This document shows positions 1 to 8,530 of a stretch of DNA of 64,000 nt, piece by piece. Every line of letters starts with the position of its first letter. The first letter of the stretch is position 1. Position numbers and translations under genes: made by a program. The notes under the pieces are model-generated. The model saw nothing but the letters and a program-made list of their open reading frames with translations. It did not search any database and was not told where the DNA came from. This DNA comes from Sphingobium wenxiniae (GTDB taxonomy: Bacteria; Pseudomonadota; Alphaproteobacteria; Sphingomonadales; Sphingomonadaceae): positions 1-64,000 of the forward strand of contig NZ_VLKK01000013.1 in NCBI RefSeq assembly GCF_007830065.1. Reading direction: 5' to 3'.

Positions 1-212
1 AGAATGTCATCCAGGCGATGGATCACCCGCGCTGGATCGCGCGGATCGGCAATACAAGCCGCCAGGCGCTGGCAAATCCCCATCGCGCGCTCGGCCTGTG
101 CAAGCAGTAGAACACCGCCATCCGAGGTAAGCCGGCCACCGTCGAACGCAGCTGTGATTTTCTTGCGGCCGACTGCTGGGAATCCAAATGAGCTTGCGAT
201 ATCATCGTTCAT
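1..212 (-). CDS. IS1380-family transposase, N-terminal part (runs off window)
   Basis: The minus-strand frame opens with ATG at 212 and stays open to base 1, so only about 70 N-terminal residues are visible. They read MNDDIASSFGF... followed by AFDGGRLTSDGGVLLLAQAE and a DPRDPARV stretch, which I recognise as the conserved beginning of IS1380-family DDE transposases common in sphingomonads. The catalytic DDE residues lie outside the window, so whether the transposase is intact cannot be judged. It faces away from the frameshifted NDT/TIR-like gene to its right, consistent with an accessory patch. Confidence 0.82.
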   Translation of the reverse strand, partial: MNDDIASSFGFPAVGRKKITAAFDGGRLTSDGGVLLLAQAERAMGICQRLAACIADPRDPARVIHRLDDI

Positions 213-345
213 GGCGGGTGTGGCCCGTGGCATTTTCTGCCCTGCGGCAGGTTCGGCTTAGACACCCAGTTCCTAATTCAGATCAGAGGCTTACGCCACT
301 CCCGCCAACCCTTCAGGACACTTTTGGTGAATAAGGCGGGCTAGG
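1..345 (-). mobile_element. End of an IS1380-family insertion sequence (boundary approximate)
   Basis: The transposase start at 212 is followed by about 130 bases without a gene. A sequence ending in ggcgggctagg (335-345) could be the terminal inverted repeat, because IS1380 ends lie a short distance upstream of the transposase start. The partner repeat is outside the window, so the boundary is inference; only the transposase fragment itself is firm. Confidence 0.4.
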
Positions 346-441
346 TCGGAGAACGGCGATCGAGAAGCACAGTCGCTGTGACTGCGCCGCTTGACCGATT
401 GCTAGTTCAACGTCGAAGATGGTGTCCAACAGGACGACGCC

Positions 442-1304
442 TTGGGAGTTGGACAATTGCCCGTCAAGCCTTTCGCATTTGTGTTAATGCCGTTCGATTC
501 GGCATTCGATGACATTTACAAGCTAGGCATCCAAGCTGTTGCCAACGAATGTGACGTGATCGCTGAGCGAGTCGATGAACAAAACTTTTCCGAAACGATC
601 CTAGAACGCATTTATCGCCAGATTGAAACGGCCGACTTTGTGATTGCCGACATGACAGGGAGAAATCCGAATGTCTTTTATGAAGTGGGATATGCCCATG
701 CGCGCGGCAAACTCTGCACTCTCCTAACGCAGTCGGTTGATGATATTCCGTTCGATCTCCGCCATCATCGCCACATTGAATACGGATCATCCATTCAGAC
801 ACTGAAGTCTAAGCTAAAGTCTGAAATGAATTGGTTGAAAGCGGAAAGAGAGAAGCAGACAACAAGCGCATTTACGATAGAAATAAGGAACCATGATGGC
901 GAACTTGAGAAAGATAATTATAGTGCACATGCCGTTGTAGAGTTCGTATTTAATATATCCAATAAGACAGAAAAAAATCTCCTGATATTGAAGCTATTTA
1001 CTTACATACGGGGCCAGATTGGAAGTTCACTCAATCGAGCGAAGGCTGCCCCTCATCAAATTCAGAAAACGAAAAGTCAAAATATCTTCATTTTATTAAA
1101 TCGCCTGTTCCCAGATTGTCGCCCGGTGCATGGGCACAAATTAAGTTAAATGGTAAAAAGCGTGTTTGGTCGAAGTGGGGTGGTGAGGAATTGAGAGAGA
1201 AATACAATCTTTCTGGCTACATAATACTTGAAGTCTACACGACAGAAGGCGCCTTCAGCCAGCAGTTTGATTTGGCTCTTGAAGTAGAAGAAGTGCCATT
1301 TTGA
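442..1304 (+). pseudogene. NDT/TIR-like nucleotide-hydrolase-fold protein, split by a -1 frameshift
   Basis: Two reading frames together encode one protein of about 287 residues. The first frame (442 to the shift) has FVLMPFDSAFDDIY at residues 13-26 and the stretch ADFVIADMTGRNPNVFYEVG, residues 64-83, typical of proteins with the nucleoside 2-deoxyribosyltransferase/TIR-like fold; E81 in FYEVGYAHA is the likely catalytic glutamate. At the A7 run 971-977 the sensible protein continues in the -1 frame (EKKSPDIEAIYLHTGPDW...) and ends at 1304 with a beta-rich C-terminal domain. Staying in the first frame gives an implausible tail and a stop at 1149. Start is TTG 442, since a stop lies just upstream at 403 and no ATG precedes the core. 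Base composition is AT-richer than neighbours, suggesting transfer. Whether this is a dead gene, a sequencing error or programmed frameshifting is open. Confidence 0.6.
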
Positions 1305-1558
1305 CTAGGCCGGACGAACTGGAAGCATGCCTTGGACCTCCGCCGGTATCGTGAAAAACGCATACTTGCTTTGTCAAGCGAACGACTTGGAGGTGTGGCT
1401 CCACTTTCGGCTACGTTCGGGTCGTGAGCGTCCTTTGCTGCGGGGGGTATCCGAGAATACCAATCAGACAATGGCCAAGGGACATCGCGCCCCACGTCTT
1501 CACTCCGATGTCCGCAACTGGTCGTTTGCAGCACGCATTCGCATCCTCGAACTTCTCC
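1305..1558. other. Intergenic stretch, no gene seen
   Basis: About 250 bases between the accessory gene and the convergent flavoprotein gene. Short open frames here carry no recognisable protein. On the minus strand, phrases such as gaccagttgcggacat resemble a degenerate non-coding repeat I associate with alphaproteobacterial intergenic DNA, but this is only an impression. Confidence 0.3.
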
Positions 1559-2743
1559 TCACACCGCCTGCCCCGCCGCCCAGCCGCTGGCCCAGGCCCA
1601 TTGGAAATTATAGCCGCCCAGCCAGCCGGTGACGTCCACCGCCTCCCCGATCGCATGGAGGCCGGGCATCTTGCGCGCCTCCATGGTGCGGGAGGACAGG
1701 CCGTCGGTGGCGATGCCGCCCGATGTCACCTCCGCCTTGGCATAGCCTTCGGTGCCGTTGGGGGTGAAGGACCAGCGGGCGAGGCGGCGCTCCGCCTCCG
1801 CCAGCTTGCGGTCGGGGAGGTTGGCGAGGTCGCCGGAGAGCGCAAGGCGTTCGCCCAGCGCATCGGCAAGGCGGTCGGGCAGATGGGCGCGCAGGCTCTG
1901 GGCGAGCGTGGCGCGGGGCTTGTGGCGCTTGGCGTCGATCAGCCAGCCGTCCGGCCGATCGGGCAGGAAATCGAGCGCGATCACTTCTCCGTGCCGCCAG
2001 TAGGAGGAAATCTGGAGGATCGCCGGGCCGGACAGGCCCCGATGGGTGAGCAGGGCCGCTTCGCGGAAGGCGGTCTTGCCGCTGTGGGCGATCACTTCGG
2101 TCGAGACGCCGGAGAGGGAGCGGAACAGCACATCCTCGCCGCCCAGCGTGAGGGGGACGAGCGCGGGGCGCGGCTCCACGACCTTGAGGCCGAAGCGGCG
2201 GGCAAGGTCATAGGCGAAGCCGGTCGCGCCCATTTTCGGGATGGAGGGGCCGCCGGTCGCGATCACCAGCGCGGGGGCGGTGGCCGTTCGGGCGCCATGG
2301 GTGACGCGATATCGGGCGTCGGCATGGTCTATGGCGGTGATGGGATGGTCGAGGCGGATGTCGACGCCGCCTGCCGCGCATTCGTCCAGCAGCATCGCCA
2401 CCACCTGCCGCGCGGAGCCGTCGCAAAATAGCTGGCCCAGCGTCTTTTCGTGCCAGGCGATCCTGTGGCGCTCGATGAGGGCGAGGAAATCGGACGGGGT
2501 GTAGCGGCCCAGCGCCGACTTGGCGAAATGGGGATTGGCGGAGATATAGCGGTCCGGCGCGGTGTGGATGTTGGTGAAGTTGCAGCGGCCGCCGCCGGAG
2601 ATGACGATTTTCCTGCCCGCTTCGGGCGCGTGATCGATCAGCAGCACGCGCCTGCCCCGCTGGCCTGCGGTGGCGGCGCATAGCAGCCCGGCGCCGCCCG
2701 CGCCGAGGACGATCACGTCATAATGGGTGTCGCTTTGGGGCAA
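1559..2743 (-). CDS. HI0933/BaiN-family FAD-dependent flavoprotein
   Basis: A 394-residue flavoprotein of the HI0933 (YhiN/BaiN-like) family. It shows the N-terminal dinucleotide-binding motif GAGGAG (residues 14-19), the family signature GRKIVISGGGRCNFTN (43-58), a second GAT/ATGG-type motif (VIATGGPSIP) and the C-terminal family block GGYNFQWAWASG. Length fits the family. The physiological substrate is unknown for most members, so NAD(P)H-dependent redox activity is family knowledge, not shown here. The DUF442 gene lies 8 bases upstream on the same strand, so the two are probably co-transcribed. Confidence 0.88.
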   Translation of the reverse strand: MPQSDTHYDVIVLGAGGAGLLCAATAGQRGRRVLLIDHAPEAGRKIVISGGGRCNFTNIHTAPDRYISANPHFAKSALGRYTPSDFLALIERHRIAWHEKTLGQLFCDGSARQVVAMLLDECAAGGVDIRLDHPITAIDHADARYRVTHGARTATAPALVIATGGPSIPKMGATGFAYDLARRFGLKVVEPRPALVPLTLGGEDVLFRSLSGVSTEVIAHSGKTAFREAALLTHRGLSGPAILQISSYWRHGEVIALDFLPDRPDGWLIDAKRHKPRATLAQSLRAHLPDRLADALGERLALSGDLANLPDRKLAEAERRLARWSFTPNGTEGYAKAEVTSGGIATDGLSSRTMEARKMPGLHAIGEAVDVTGWLGGYNFQWAWASGWAAGQAV

Positions 2744-2751
2744 TCGGCGGG

Positions 2752-3180
2752 TCAGTTCGCGGCGAGCGCGTCCATGATCTGGCGCACCGGCGTCACGTCA
2801 TAGCCCGCATTGGCGGCCTGTTCGGTGAGCGCGGCGGGGTGGTCGCCCGCGCGGGCGCGGGTCAGCGCCCAAAGGAGCGTGCTGCGCGTGCCGGAGCGGC
2901 AATAAGCGAGGATCTTGCCTTCCCCCGCCTGCGCGAGGGCGGCGGCCATGCCGTCAAGCTGCCACGGGGCGAAGCCGCCATGGGCGACGGGGACGGCGGC
3001 ATAGGCGATGCCGGCGGCCTTGGCGGCGGCTTCGATTTCCGCGCCGTTCACCTGGCCCGGCTCCTCGTCATCGGGGCGGTTGTTGATGATGACGGTCACG
3101 CCCTGCGCCCTGGCCTGTTCGACATCCGCCACGCTGATCTGCGGCGAAACGAGGATGCTGGGGGTAAGCTGGCGGAACAT
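2752..3180 (-). CDS. DUF442 / beta-lactamase-hydrolase-like phosphatase-fold protein (TIGR01244 type)
   Basis: A 142-residue single-domain protein. It carries a cysteine-phosphatase-type P-loop CRSGTRS (C94 to R99, CX4R rather than the usual CX5R spacing unless the trailing serine is counted) preceded by the hydrophobic strand KILAY, and INNRPDDE near residue 33, the hallmark of the DUF442 family. Members stand alone or are fused to rhodanese or metallo-beta-lactamase domains involved in sulfide/persulfide metabolism. It is the first gene of a two-gene unit with the HI0933-type flavoprotein. The biochemical activity is inferred. Confidence 0.82.
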   Translation of the reverse strand: MFRQLTPSILVSPQISVADVEQARAQGVTVIINNRPDDEEPGQVNGAEIEAAAKAAGIAYAAVPVAHGGFAPWQLDGMAAALAQAGEGKILAYCRSGTRSTLLWALTRARAGDHPAALTEQAANAGYDVTPVRQIMDALAAN

Positions 3181-3360
3181 CGGGGGCGTCTCCTTGTTGC
3201 GGAGCAGCCATGCGCCGGTAGGGCGCGGGATTCAAGAGGCAAGGCGGACGGGGAATGCGATGGCGATATGCCGCTTGCAAACGGCCCTCGCCTGACGGCC
3301 GGTTTCGGCCAGTTGCGGACGGACGGATGAGCGGCGGGAATCCACCCATAACCGCCATGC

Positions 3361-3381
3361 AACGCGGGTTTGCGAGCTGCG
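3361..3381. repeat. REP-like core (cgcgggtttgc-r-agct), copy 1
   Basis: The phrase cgcgggtttgcgagct in the 265-base gap between the DUF442 and receptor genes recurs almost unchanged at 47349-47366 and 48942-48958, always intergenic. No other feature was seen in the 3181-3444 gap. Confidence 0.45.
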
Positions 3382-3444
3382 TCATTCCTTTCCCTTTGGA
3401 GCATGGCCGGCGAAGCGGTCAGGCCGCGCGCGGCGGCATGGTCC

Positions 3445-6219
3445 TCAGAAGAACAGCTTGCGGAAGCTGATCGTCACCGCGCGGCCCAGCGGGTCCAGAT
3501 AGTCGGGCTGATAGCGCAGCGGCGTCGCGCCGGCCGCGTCCGTCACGTCCCGCCGGGCATTGAAGATATTGTCGATGCCGATGGAAACACGCGCGCCGCG
3601 CAGGAAGGGATGGTCGCGCACCAGCCCCGGCATCTGTCCCAGATTGGCGAAGATGCGCAGATTGGCGGTGGCGAGGCTTGCGAAATTCAGGCGCGACGTG
3701 CCGCCCAGCGCGCCATCCACATGCGTCCCGCTTTCCCAGTTGACGCTCAGCCTTCCGCCGATGCCGTTATTGGAATAGCCCAGCCGCGCTTCGATCTCAT
3801 GGCGGGGCTGTCCGCCCGAGGAGCCGGTCGCATCGCCGCTCAGCAGATTGAGTTCCGGCACGCCCGGCGCGATCAGGATGCTCTCGGTCAGGTGCCAGGT
3901 GTGATAGAGGCTGAAACTGAGGCGTCCGCCGCCGCCGCCGCGCCTGCCGCCGAAGCCGCCCGGACCGCCAAAGCCGCCGCCCGGCCTTCCGCCCGGTCCC
4001 GCATTGCCGCCGCCCGTCCCGCCCGGTCCGCCCGCACCGTCATCGCGTCGGGGTTGGCCTTCGCCGCCGCCCTCTCCGCCGCCGCCGCCGGGACGGCGAT
4101 TGCCGAACAGCGATTGCAGTTCGACCGGCCGGTCTTCGGGTTTTCCGCCCGCCGCGCGCCATGCTTCCATCAGCTTTTGCACATGCGACTTGAGCGGGAT
4201 CGACAGGTTGAAGCCCCAGCGCAGTTCCTCGCTTTGCGAGCGCAGGAAATTGATCGGCCGCGCGTCGATCTGCGTCAGGGCGCCGTCCGCATCGCGCAGG
4301 AAGCGATCCCGGAAAGCGGCTTCGATCGCGGGCGCGGGCGTGGGGAAGGCCGCGATGGGATTGCGGGTGCGGCTGTTGAGATAGGTCGCCGTCAGCGTCA
4401 GGTTCGGCTTGTCGAAGGGCTTGACCGTGGCGCTCAGGCGGAACTGGTCGCGCACGCTTTCCTTGAGCGCGGCATTGCCGCCGGACAATTGCGTCACGAA
4501 CACCGTCTGCCCCGTCGCATAGTCGAAGACGGGCATATTCGGCGTGGAGATCAGCGGATCGGTGATCTGCGATCCGGTCGGCGCGGCGCGGTCCTGATTG
4601 GCGGACATCAGTATCTGGACGGCGCGCACCGGCTTCCAGCGCAGGCCGTAGCCCAGCGTCGAAAGCGTGCCGAAATCCGACAGGCGCTGCGCGGCGGCGT
4701 TCATGTTGACGCCGATGTCGCCCAGCATCCCCAGCACGTCCCGCGACCGGCTGGTGAGCGGCACGTCCACGCTGATCTGGCCGCTCGCGATTTCCCGGTT
4801 ATAGTCCGCGCTGCGTTCGACCCCGGACCGGATCGACCAGCTTTCAAAGCCATTGGCCGATCCGCCAAGGCTGAGCGATGTCGTGACCTCTCCCGCGGGC
4901 AGGTCGAACAGGGGGCCGCTCAGCAACAGGTCGCCCGAAATCGCTCGCGACTTGGCCCGCGCCCGGTCGGTCAGGCGCGTGGCCGGCAGATCGCCGGACA
5001 TGCCGCCATAGGGGTTCGCCGACGCATCGCCCGCATCCAGCGCCGCCTGGATCGCTCCGGTGGAAATGCCGCGATCCGTCCGCGTGCGGGTGTCGGAAAT
5101 GTCGCCATTGCCGGTGAAGGACCATTGCCATCCGCCACCCAGCAAACCGCTCAGCGAAATGCCGATATGCCCCGTGGTGCCCCGGATATTCTGCCCCAGC
5201 GCCCCCGCCTGGGCGAGATAGCGATAGAGCCGTGCATCGCCCGCGAAAGGCGAAAAGGGATTGCCCCCCGGCAGCGTCAGCGCCGCCGCCGACAGCCCTT
5301 GCAGCGAATCATTGTCGGAAAGCGCCAGCCGCCCGTTGATGGTGGCGGATACGCCGCCCAGCGCGCGGGCCAGCGTGGCGTTGGCGGAGAAATTCTCCGT
5401 CGCGGGGCTAAGCGTGCGATAGCGGCCAAGATCGCTGACGCCGGCATTATTGGCGCCCGCGACGAAATCGCTCAAGCCCGGCATGGCAACCGCCGCGCCG
5501 TCCGGCACGGCGGCAACCGTCACGACCTGCCCGGCGAGGGAGGAAAGCGCCGGATCGATTTCCTCGCCCTGCGTCATGGCGGTGATATTGCCGCCCAGGG
5601 AATAGGGTCTGGACGGCGCGGTCGGGATGATGCCGCGCTCGCTTTCCAGCAAATGCGCCGCGCGGCTATATTCCAGGTTCAGCGTGAAGCGGTTGTCGCC
5701 CCGGATACGCAACAGGCCCGCCTGGGCCGATCCGTTCTCGCGCCCGCCATCGGTCGTCACGCCGCCCCGCAGATCGGCGGATTCCGCGCGGAACCGCTGG
5801 CGCAGCACGATATTCATGACCTTCTGCGTGGGCGCATAGCCATAGGAGAGCGCGACCTGTTCGGGCAGCACATCGACCCGCGCCACCGCTTCGGAGGGAA
5901 TGTCCTGTATCTCTGAAAAGCTGGAGATGCGCTTGCCGTTCAGAAGGATGATGGGCGTGCCGTTGGTTTCCGCCGACAGTTCCGACACCAGCTCCGAAAT
6001 CGACGCGACGCCCAGCGCGCGGATATCGGCGGCGTGGAACTGCTGTTCGGGCCGGACGTCGCCCAGCACCGCCCCGCGTTCCGGCTGGCCCGTGACGACG
6101 ATCTCATCCCCTTCGTCCATCTGGACCGGCGGTTCGCGCATCGCCTCCTGCGCCATCAGCGCGCCGGGCGCCGCGCCGGACAGAAGGGTGAAGAGGACAA
6201 AGGAAACGGAACGCTGCAC
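3445..6219 (-). CDS. TonB-dependent outer-membrane receptor with glycine-rich insert
   Basis: A 924-residue receptor with signal peptide ending near MAQEA, a TonB-box-like DEIVVTGQ, a plug domain (ELVSELSAETNGTPIILLNG) and a long barrel ending in ...SFRKLFF with the terminal aromatic typical of BAM substrates. It belongs to TonB-dependent receptors by plug and barrel layout; substrate is not evident. The odd part is an extremely Gly/Arg/Pro-rich run of about 60 residues (about 704-763) placed before the last strands, probably an extracellular loop. Transcribed alone: chpT lies 119 bases upstream on the same strand and could share a transcript. Confidence 0.85.
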   Translation of the reverse strand: MQRSVSFVLFTLLSGAAPGALMAQEAMREPPVQMDEGDEIVVTGQPERGAVLGDVRPEQQFHAADIRALGVASISELVSELSAETNGTPIILLNGKRISSFSEIQDIPSEAVARVDVLPEQVALSYGYAPTQKVMNIVLRQRFRAESADLRGGVTTDGGRENGSAQAGLLRIRGDNRFTLNLEYSRAAHLLESERGIIPTAPSRPYSLGGNITAMTQGEEIDPALSSLAGQVVTVAAVPDGAAVAMPGLSDFVAGANNAGVSDLGRYRTLSPATENFSANATLARALGGVSATINGRLALSDNDSLQGLSAAALTLPGGNPFSPFAGDARLYRYLAQAGALGQNIRGTTGHIGISLSGLLGGGWQWSFTGNGDISDTRTRTDRGISTGAIQAALDAGDASANPYGGMSGDLPATRLTDRARAKSRAISGDLLLSGPLFDLPAGEVTTSLSLGGSANGFESWSIRSGVERSADYNREIASGQISVDVPLTSRSRDVLGMLGDIGVNMNAAAQRLSDFGTLSTLGYGLRWKPVRAVQILMSANQDRAAPTGSQITDPLISTPNMPVFDYATGQTVFVTQLSGGNAALKESVRDQFRLSATVKPFDKPNLTLTATYLNSRTRNPIAAFPTPAPAIEAAFRDRFLRDADGALTQIDARPINFLRSQSEELRWGFNLSIPLKSHVQKLMEAWRAAGGKPEDRPVELQSLFGNRRPGGGGGEGGGEGQPRRDDGAGGPGGTGGGNAGPGGRPGGGFGGPGGFGGRRGGGGGRLSFSLYHTWHLTESILIAPGVPELNLLSGDATGSSGGQPRHEIEARLGYSNNGIGGRLSVNWESGTHVDGALGGTSRLNFASLATANLRIFANLGQMPGLVRDHPFLRGARVSIGIDNIFNARRDVTDAAGATPLRYQPDYLDPLGRAVTISFRKLFF

Positions 6220-6338
6220 GCAGACCCCCCAAAAACAGACCTGAATGTCGCGCTGGTAACAGGCGGTTGTCGCACAATTCCCGCAAAGCGGAGGGGAATT
6301 TGTCGCAAATTGTATTGCCCCGTGGGGCGGCGCTCAGC

Positions 6339-6986
6339 CTATCGGGGAATGGAAACGCCGAACAGCAGCATCGATTCGCCCGGCGGCGACAAGGCGACAT
6401 CCCCGCCCGCGCTCGTCACCAGTTCGCGCACCATCCATGCGGCGGCGGTCCGCGAAGCCAGTCCTTCGGGCGGCAGGGTGCCCGCCAGGGCCGACCGCAG
6501 ATCCGGGTCCAGCACCAGCTTCGGCCCTTCGGCCCGCACCACGATCTCGGTCACGCCGGGCCGCTGCTCCGCCCCGATGTCGAGCTGCCCGCCCCGCACC
6601 AGCGCATCCCCCGCGATCAGCGCGAGATTGAGCAATATCTTGACCGGCAGCTTGCCCAGCATGTCGTCTTCGACCATCCAGCCGACCTTGACGCGCCCCG
6701 CCGTGGCGAACATCCCCTCGATCGCGACCCGCGCCTCATGCGTCGGCACCGCATCGCCGAAACCGCCCGCCGAGCCAAAAGCCAGGCGGAAGAATTTGAG
6801 CTTGTTCGCGGACGTCTTCGCGCTGTCCGTCAGCAGGTCGAGGCAGCGCTGCCGCATCTCCGGGTCCGTCTCGTCCGCCATCAGCTCCAGCCCGTTGTTC
6901 AGCGCGCCGACCGGGCTGAGCAGATCGTGGCACAGGCGCGAACAGAGCAGGCTGGCGAATTCGATGCTGTCGGTCGGATGGGTCAT
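6339..6986 (-). CDS. chpT: Histidine phosphotransferase ChpT
   Basis: A 215-residue ChpT-type phosphotransferase. In Caulobacter ChpT passes phosphate from the hybrid kinase CckA to CtrA and CpdR, controlling the cell cycle. The phosphorylatable histidine sits in SRLCHDLLSPVGALNNG (H20), followed by a degenerate HATPase-like C-terminal half as usual for this family. Length and motif match well. In sphingomonads it acts in the same CckA-ChpT-CtrA pathway (family knowledge). It lies downstream of the JAMM peptidase gene on the same strand with a gap of about 97 bases. Confidence 0.9.
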   Translation of the reverse strand: MTHPTDSIEFASLLCSRLCHDLLSPVGALNNGLELMADETDPEMRQRCLDLLTDSAKTSANKLKFFRLAFGSAGGFGDAVPTHEARVAIEGMFATAGRVKVGWMVEDDMLGKLPVKILLNLALIAGDALVRGGQLDIGAEQRPGVTEIVVRAEGPKLVLDPDLRSALAGTLPPEGLASRTAAAWMVRELVTSAGGDVALSPPGESMLLFGVSIPR

Positions 6987-7083
6987 GAAGGATGGCTGCC
7001 GCTCGATGGGTTGAACAGAAAGGGAATATCACGCTAATGCGCCGCCCGCCCCGCCGATGCAAGCCCGGCTCACCCCCTTTCCC

Positions 7084-7485
7084 TCACATGATATCGAGCG
7101 TTCCTTCCGTAAAATGCACCGCCGCCCCTTCGCCCGGCCCGGCGATCCAGAGCCGCGCCGCGCCGTCCGCCAGGATCAGCCAGAGGCTGCCGTCGGGCGC
7201 CGCGCTGGCGGCATCGATGGCCGAAGGGACCGCCACCCCGCTCGGATGCGAGTGATAATGGCCGACGATCCGCGGCCCCCCCGTGCGCGCCGCCCGGTGC
7301 GCGGCGATGAGGACGGCGGGGTCCAGCTCGAAATGCCGGGACGGATCGGCGGCGATATTGGCGGCGGGGCGGATCGCCTCTATCCGCCCTTCCTCGCCCA
7401 GCAGCAGCCCGCAGACCTCCACCGTCGCGCAGTCCGCCAGATGCGCGATTTGTTCCAGCAATTCCCTTGAAATGGAGACTCTCAT
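7084..7485 (-). CDS. JAMM/MPN-domain metalloprotease
   Basis: A 133-residue single-domain Mov34/MPN/PAD-1 protein. The complete JAMM zinc site is visible: E23 in VEVCGLLLG and H78-x-H80-x7-S88-x2-D91 in HYHSHPSGVAVPSAID. Bacterial stand-alone members are zinc isopeptidases that process sulfur-carrier or ubiquitin-like proteins, but no such partner is adjacent here. The ATG chosen (7485) overlaps the start region of the divergent rluD gene; an in-frame GTG at 7491 is the alternative. Downstream neighbour is chpT. Confidence 0.85.
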   Translation of the reverse strand: MRVSISRELLEQIAHLADCATVEVCGLLLGEEGRIEAIRPAANIAADPSRHFELDPAVLIAAHRAARTGGPRIVGHYHSHPSGVAVPSAIDAASAAPDGSLWLILADGAARLWIAGPGEGAAVHFTEGTLDIM

Positions 7486-8452
7486 GCCCACATCTCTAGC
7501 AATGGGTTCGGGGGTTTCCATCATCGAAACGACGATCGGAGAGGCGCAGGCCGGGATGCGGCTCGACCGTGCCCTGGCGGACCTGTTGCCCGACCTTTCG
7601 CGCGAGCGTTTGAAGGCGCTGATCCGCGAGGGGCTGGTGACGACCGATGGCCGCCATCCCAATCCTTCCGCGAAGGTGGCCGCCGGCCAATCCTTCACCA
7701 TCGCCCTGCCGCCGCCCGTCGAAGCCGAAGCGGCGGCCCAGGACATTCCGATCATCATCGTGCATGAGGATGCGGACCTGATCGTCATCGACAAGCCCGC
7801 CGGCCTTGTCGTCCATCCGGCGGCGGGCAATCTGGACGGCACGCTGGTCAATGCGCTGCTGCATCATTGCCGGGGCCAATTGTCAGGCATCGGAGGTGTT
7901 GCACGGCCCGGCATCGTTCATCGCATCGACAAGGATACTTCCGGCCTGCTGGTCGTTGCCAAGACGGACAAGGCCCATGAGGGACTCGCCCGCCAGTTCA
8001 AGGATCATTCCATCGACCGGCTTTATGCCGCCATCGTCTATGGCGTTCCGACGCCCGGCAAGGGAACGGTGGATACATGGATCGGCCGATCCGACGCCGA
8101 TCGAAAGAAGATGGCCGTTCATCGGGAAGGGCGCGGCAAACATGCCGTCACCCATTACCGCACGATAGAACGGCTCGCGGGCGCGGCTCTGGTGGAATGC
8201 CGGCTGGAAACCGGCCGGACCCATCAGGTGCGGGTCCACATGGCCCATATCGGACACCCCTTGATCGGGGATCAGGTTTACGGTAGAGACAAGAAAGGTT
8301 TCAAATCAATACTGGAAACGATGGGTTTCAAAAGGCAGGCATTGCACGCGAAGACGCTGGGGTTCATACATCCCGCAACGGGCGAAAGCCTGCGTTTTGA
8401 GAGTGTTTTGCCGGCCGATATGCAGGAACTGTTAAGTCGGCTCCACGTATAG
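7484..8452 (+). CDS. rluD: 23S rRNA pseudouridine synthase, RluD type (RluA family)
   Basis: A 322-residue RluA-family enzyme: N-terminal S4-like RNA-binding domain (MRLDRALADLLPDLSRERLK...), then the catalytic domain with DKPAGLVVHP and the active-site motif HRIDKDTSG, whose Asp149 is the conserved catalytic residue, and the RxHQIR-like RTHQVRVHMAHIGHP block. RluD-type enzymes modify 23S rRNA helix 69. ATG 7484 would overlap the divergent JAMM start codon; ATG 7502 (MGSGVSIIE) is an equally credible start and leaves room between the two genes. rpoH follows 78 bases downstream on the same strand, a conserved alphaproteobacterial order. Confidence 0.88.
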   Translation: MPTSLAMGSGVSIIETTIGEAQAGMRLDRALADLLPDLSRERLKALIREGLVTTDGRHPNPSAKVAAGQSFTIALPPPVEAEAAAQDIPIIIVHEDADLIVIDKPAGLVVHPAAGNLDGTLVNALLHHCRGQLSGIGGVARPGIVHRIDKDTSGLLVVAKTDKAHEGLARQFKDHSIDRLYAAIVYGVPTPGKGTVDTWIGRSDADRKKMAVHREGRGKHAVTHYRTIERLAGAALVECRLETGRTHQVRVHMAHIGHPLIGDQVYGRDKKGFKSILETMGFKRQALHAKTLGFIHPATGESLRFESVLPADMQELLSRLHV

Positions 8453-8530
8453 AGGTTTGGAAAGTTTGCGACGGCGCCTGCGACGCCTCTTCTGGGTCCC
8501 GCCGCGCATGAAAGGGAAAGGTGAAGCGAC

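Noticed and set aside
1424-2431. 335-codon plus-strand open frame
   Set aside because: Lies opposite the HI0933-type flavoprotein and gives a Gly/Ala/Arg-rich translation without family features.
3370-5916. 848-codon plus-strand open frame
   Set aside because: Antisense to the TonB receptor; long only because high GC removes stops.
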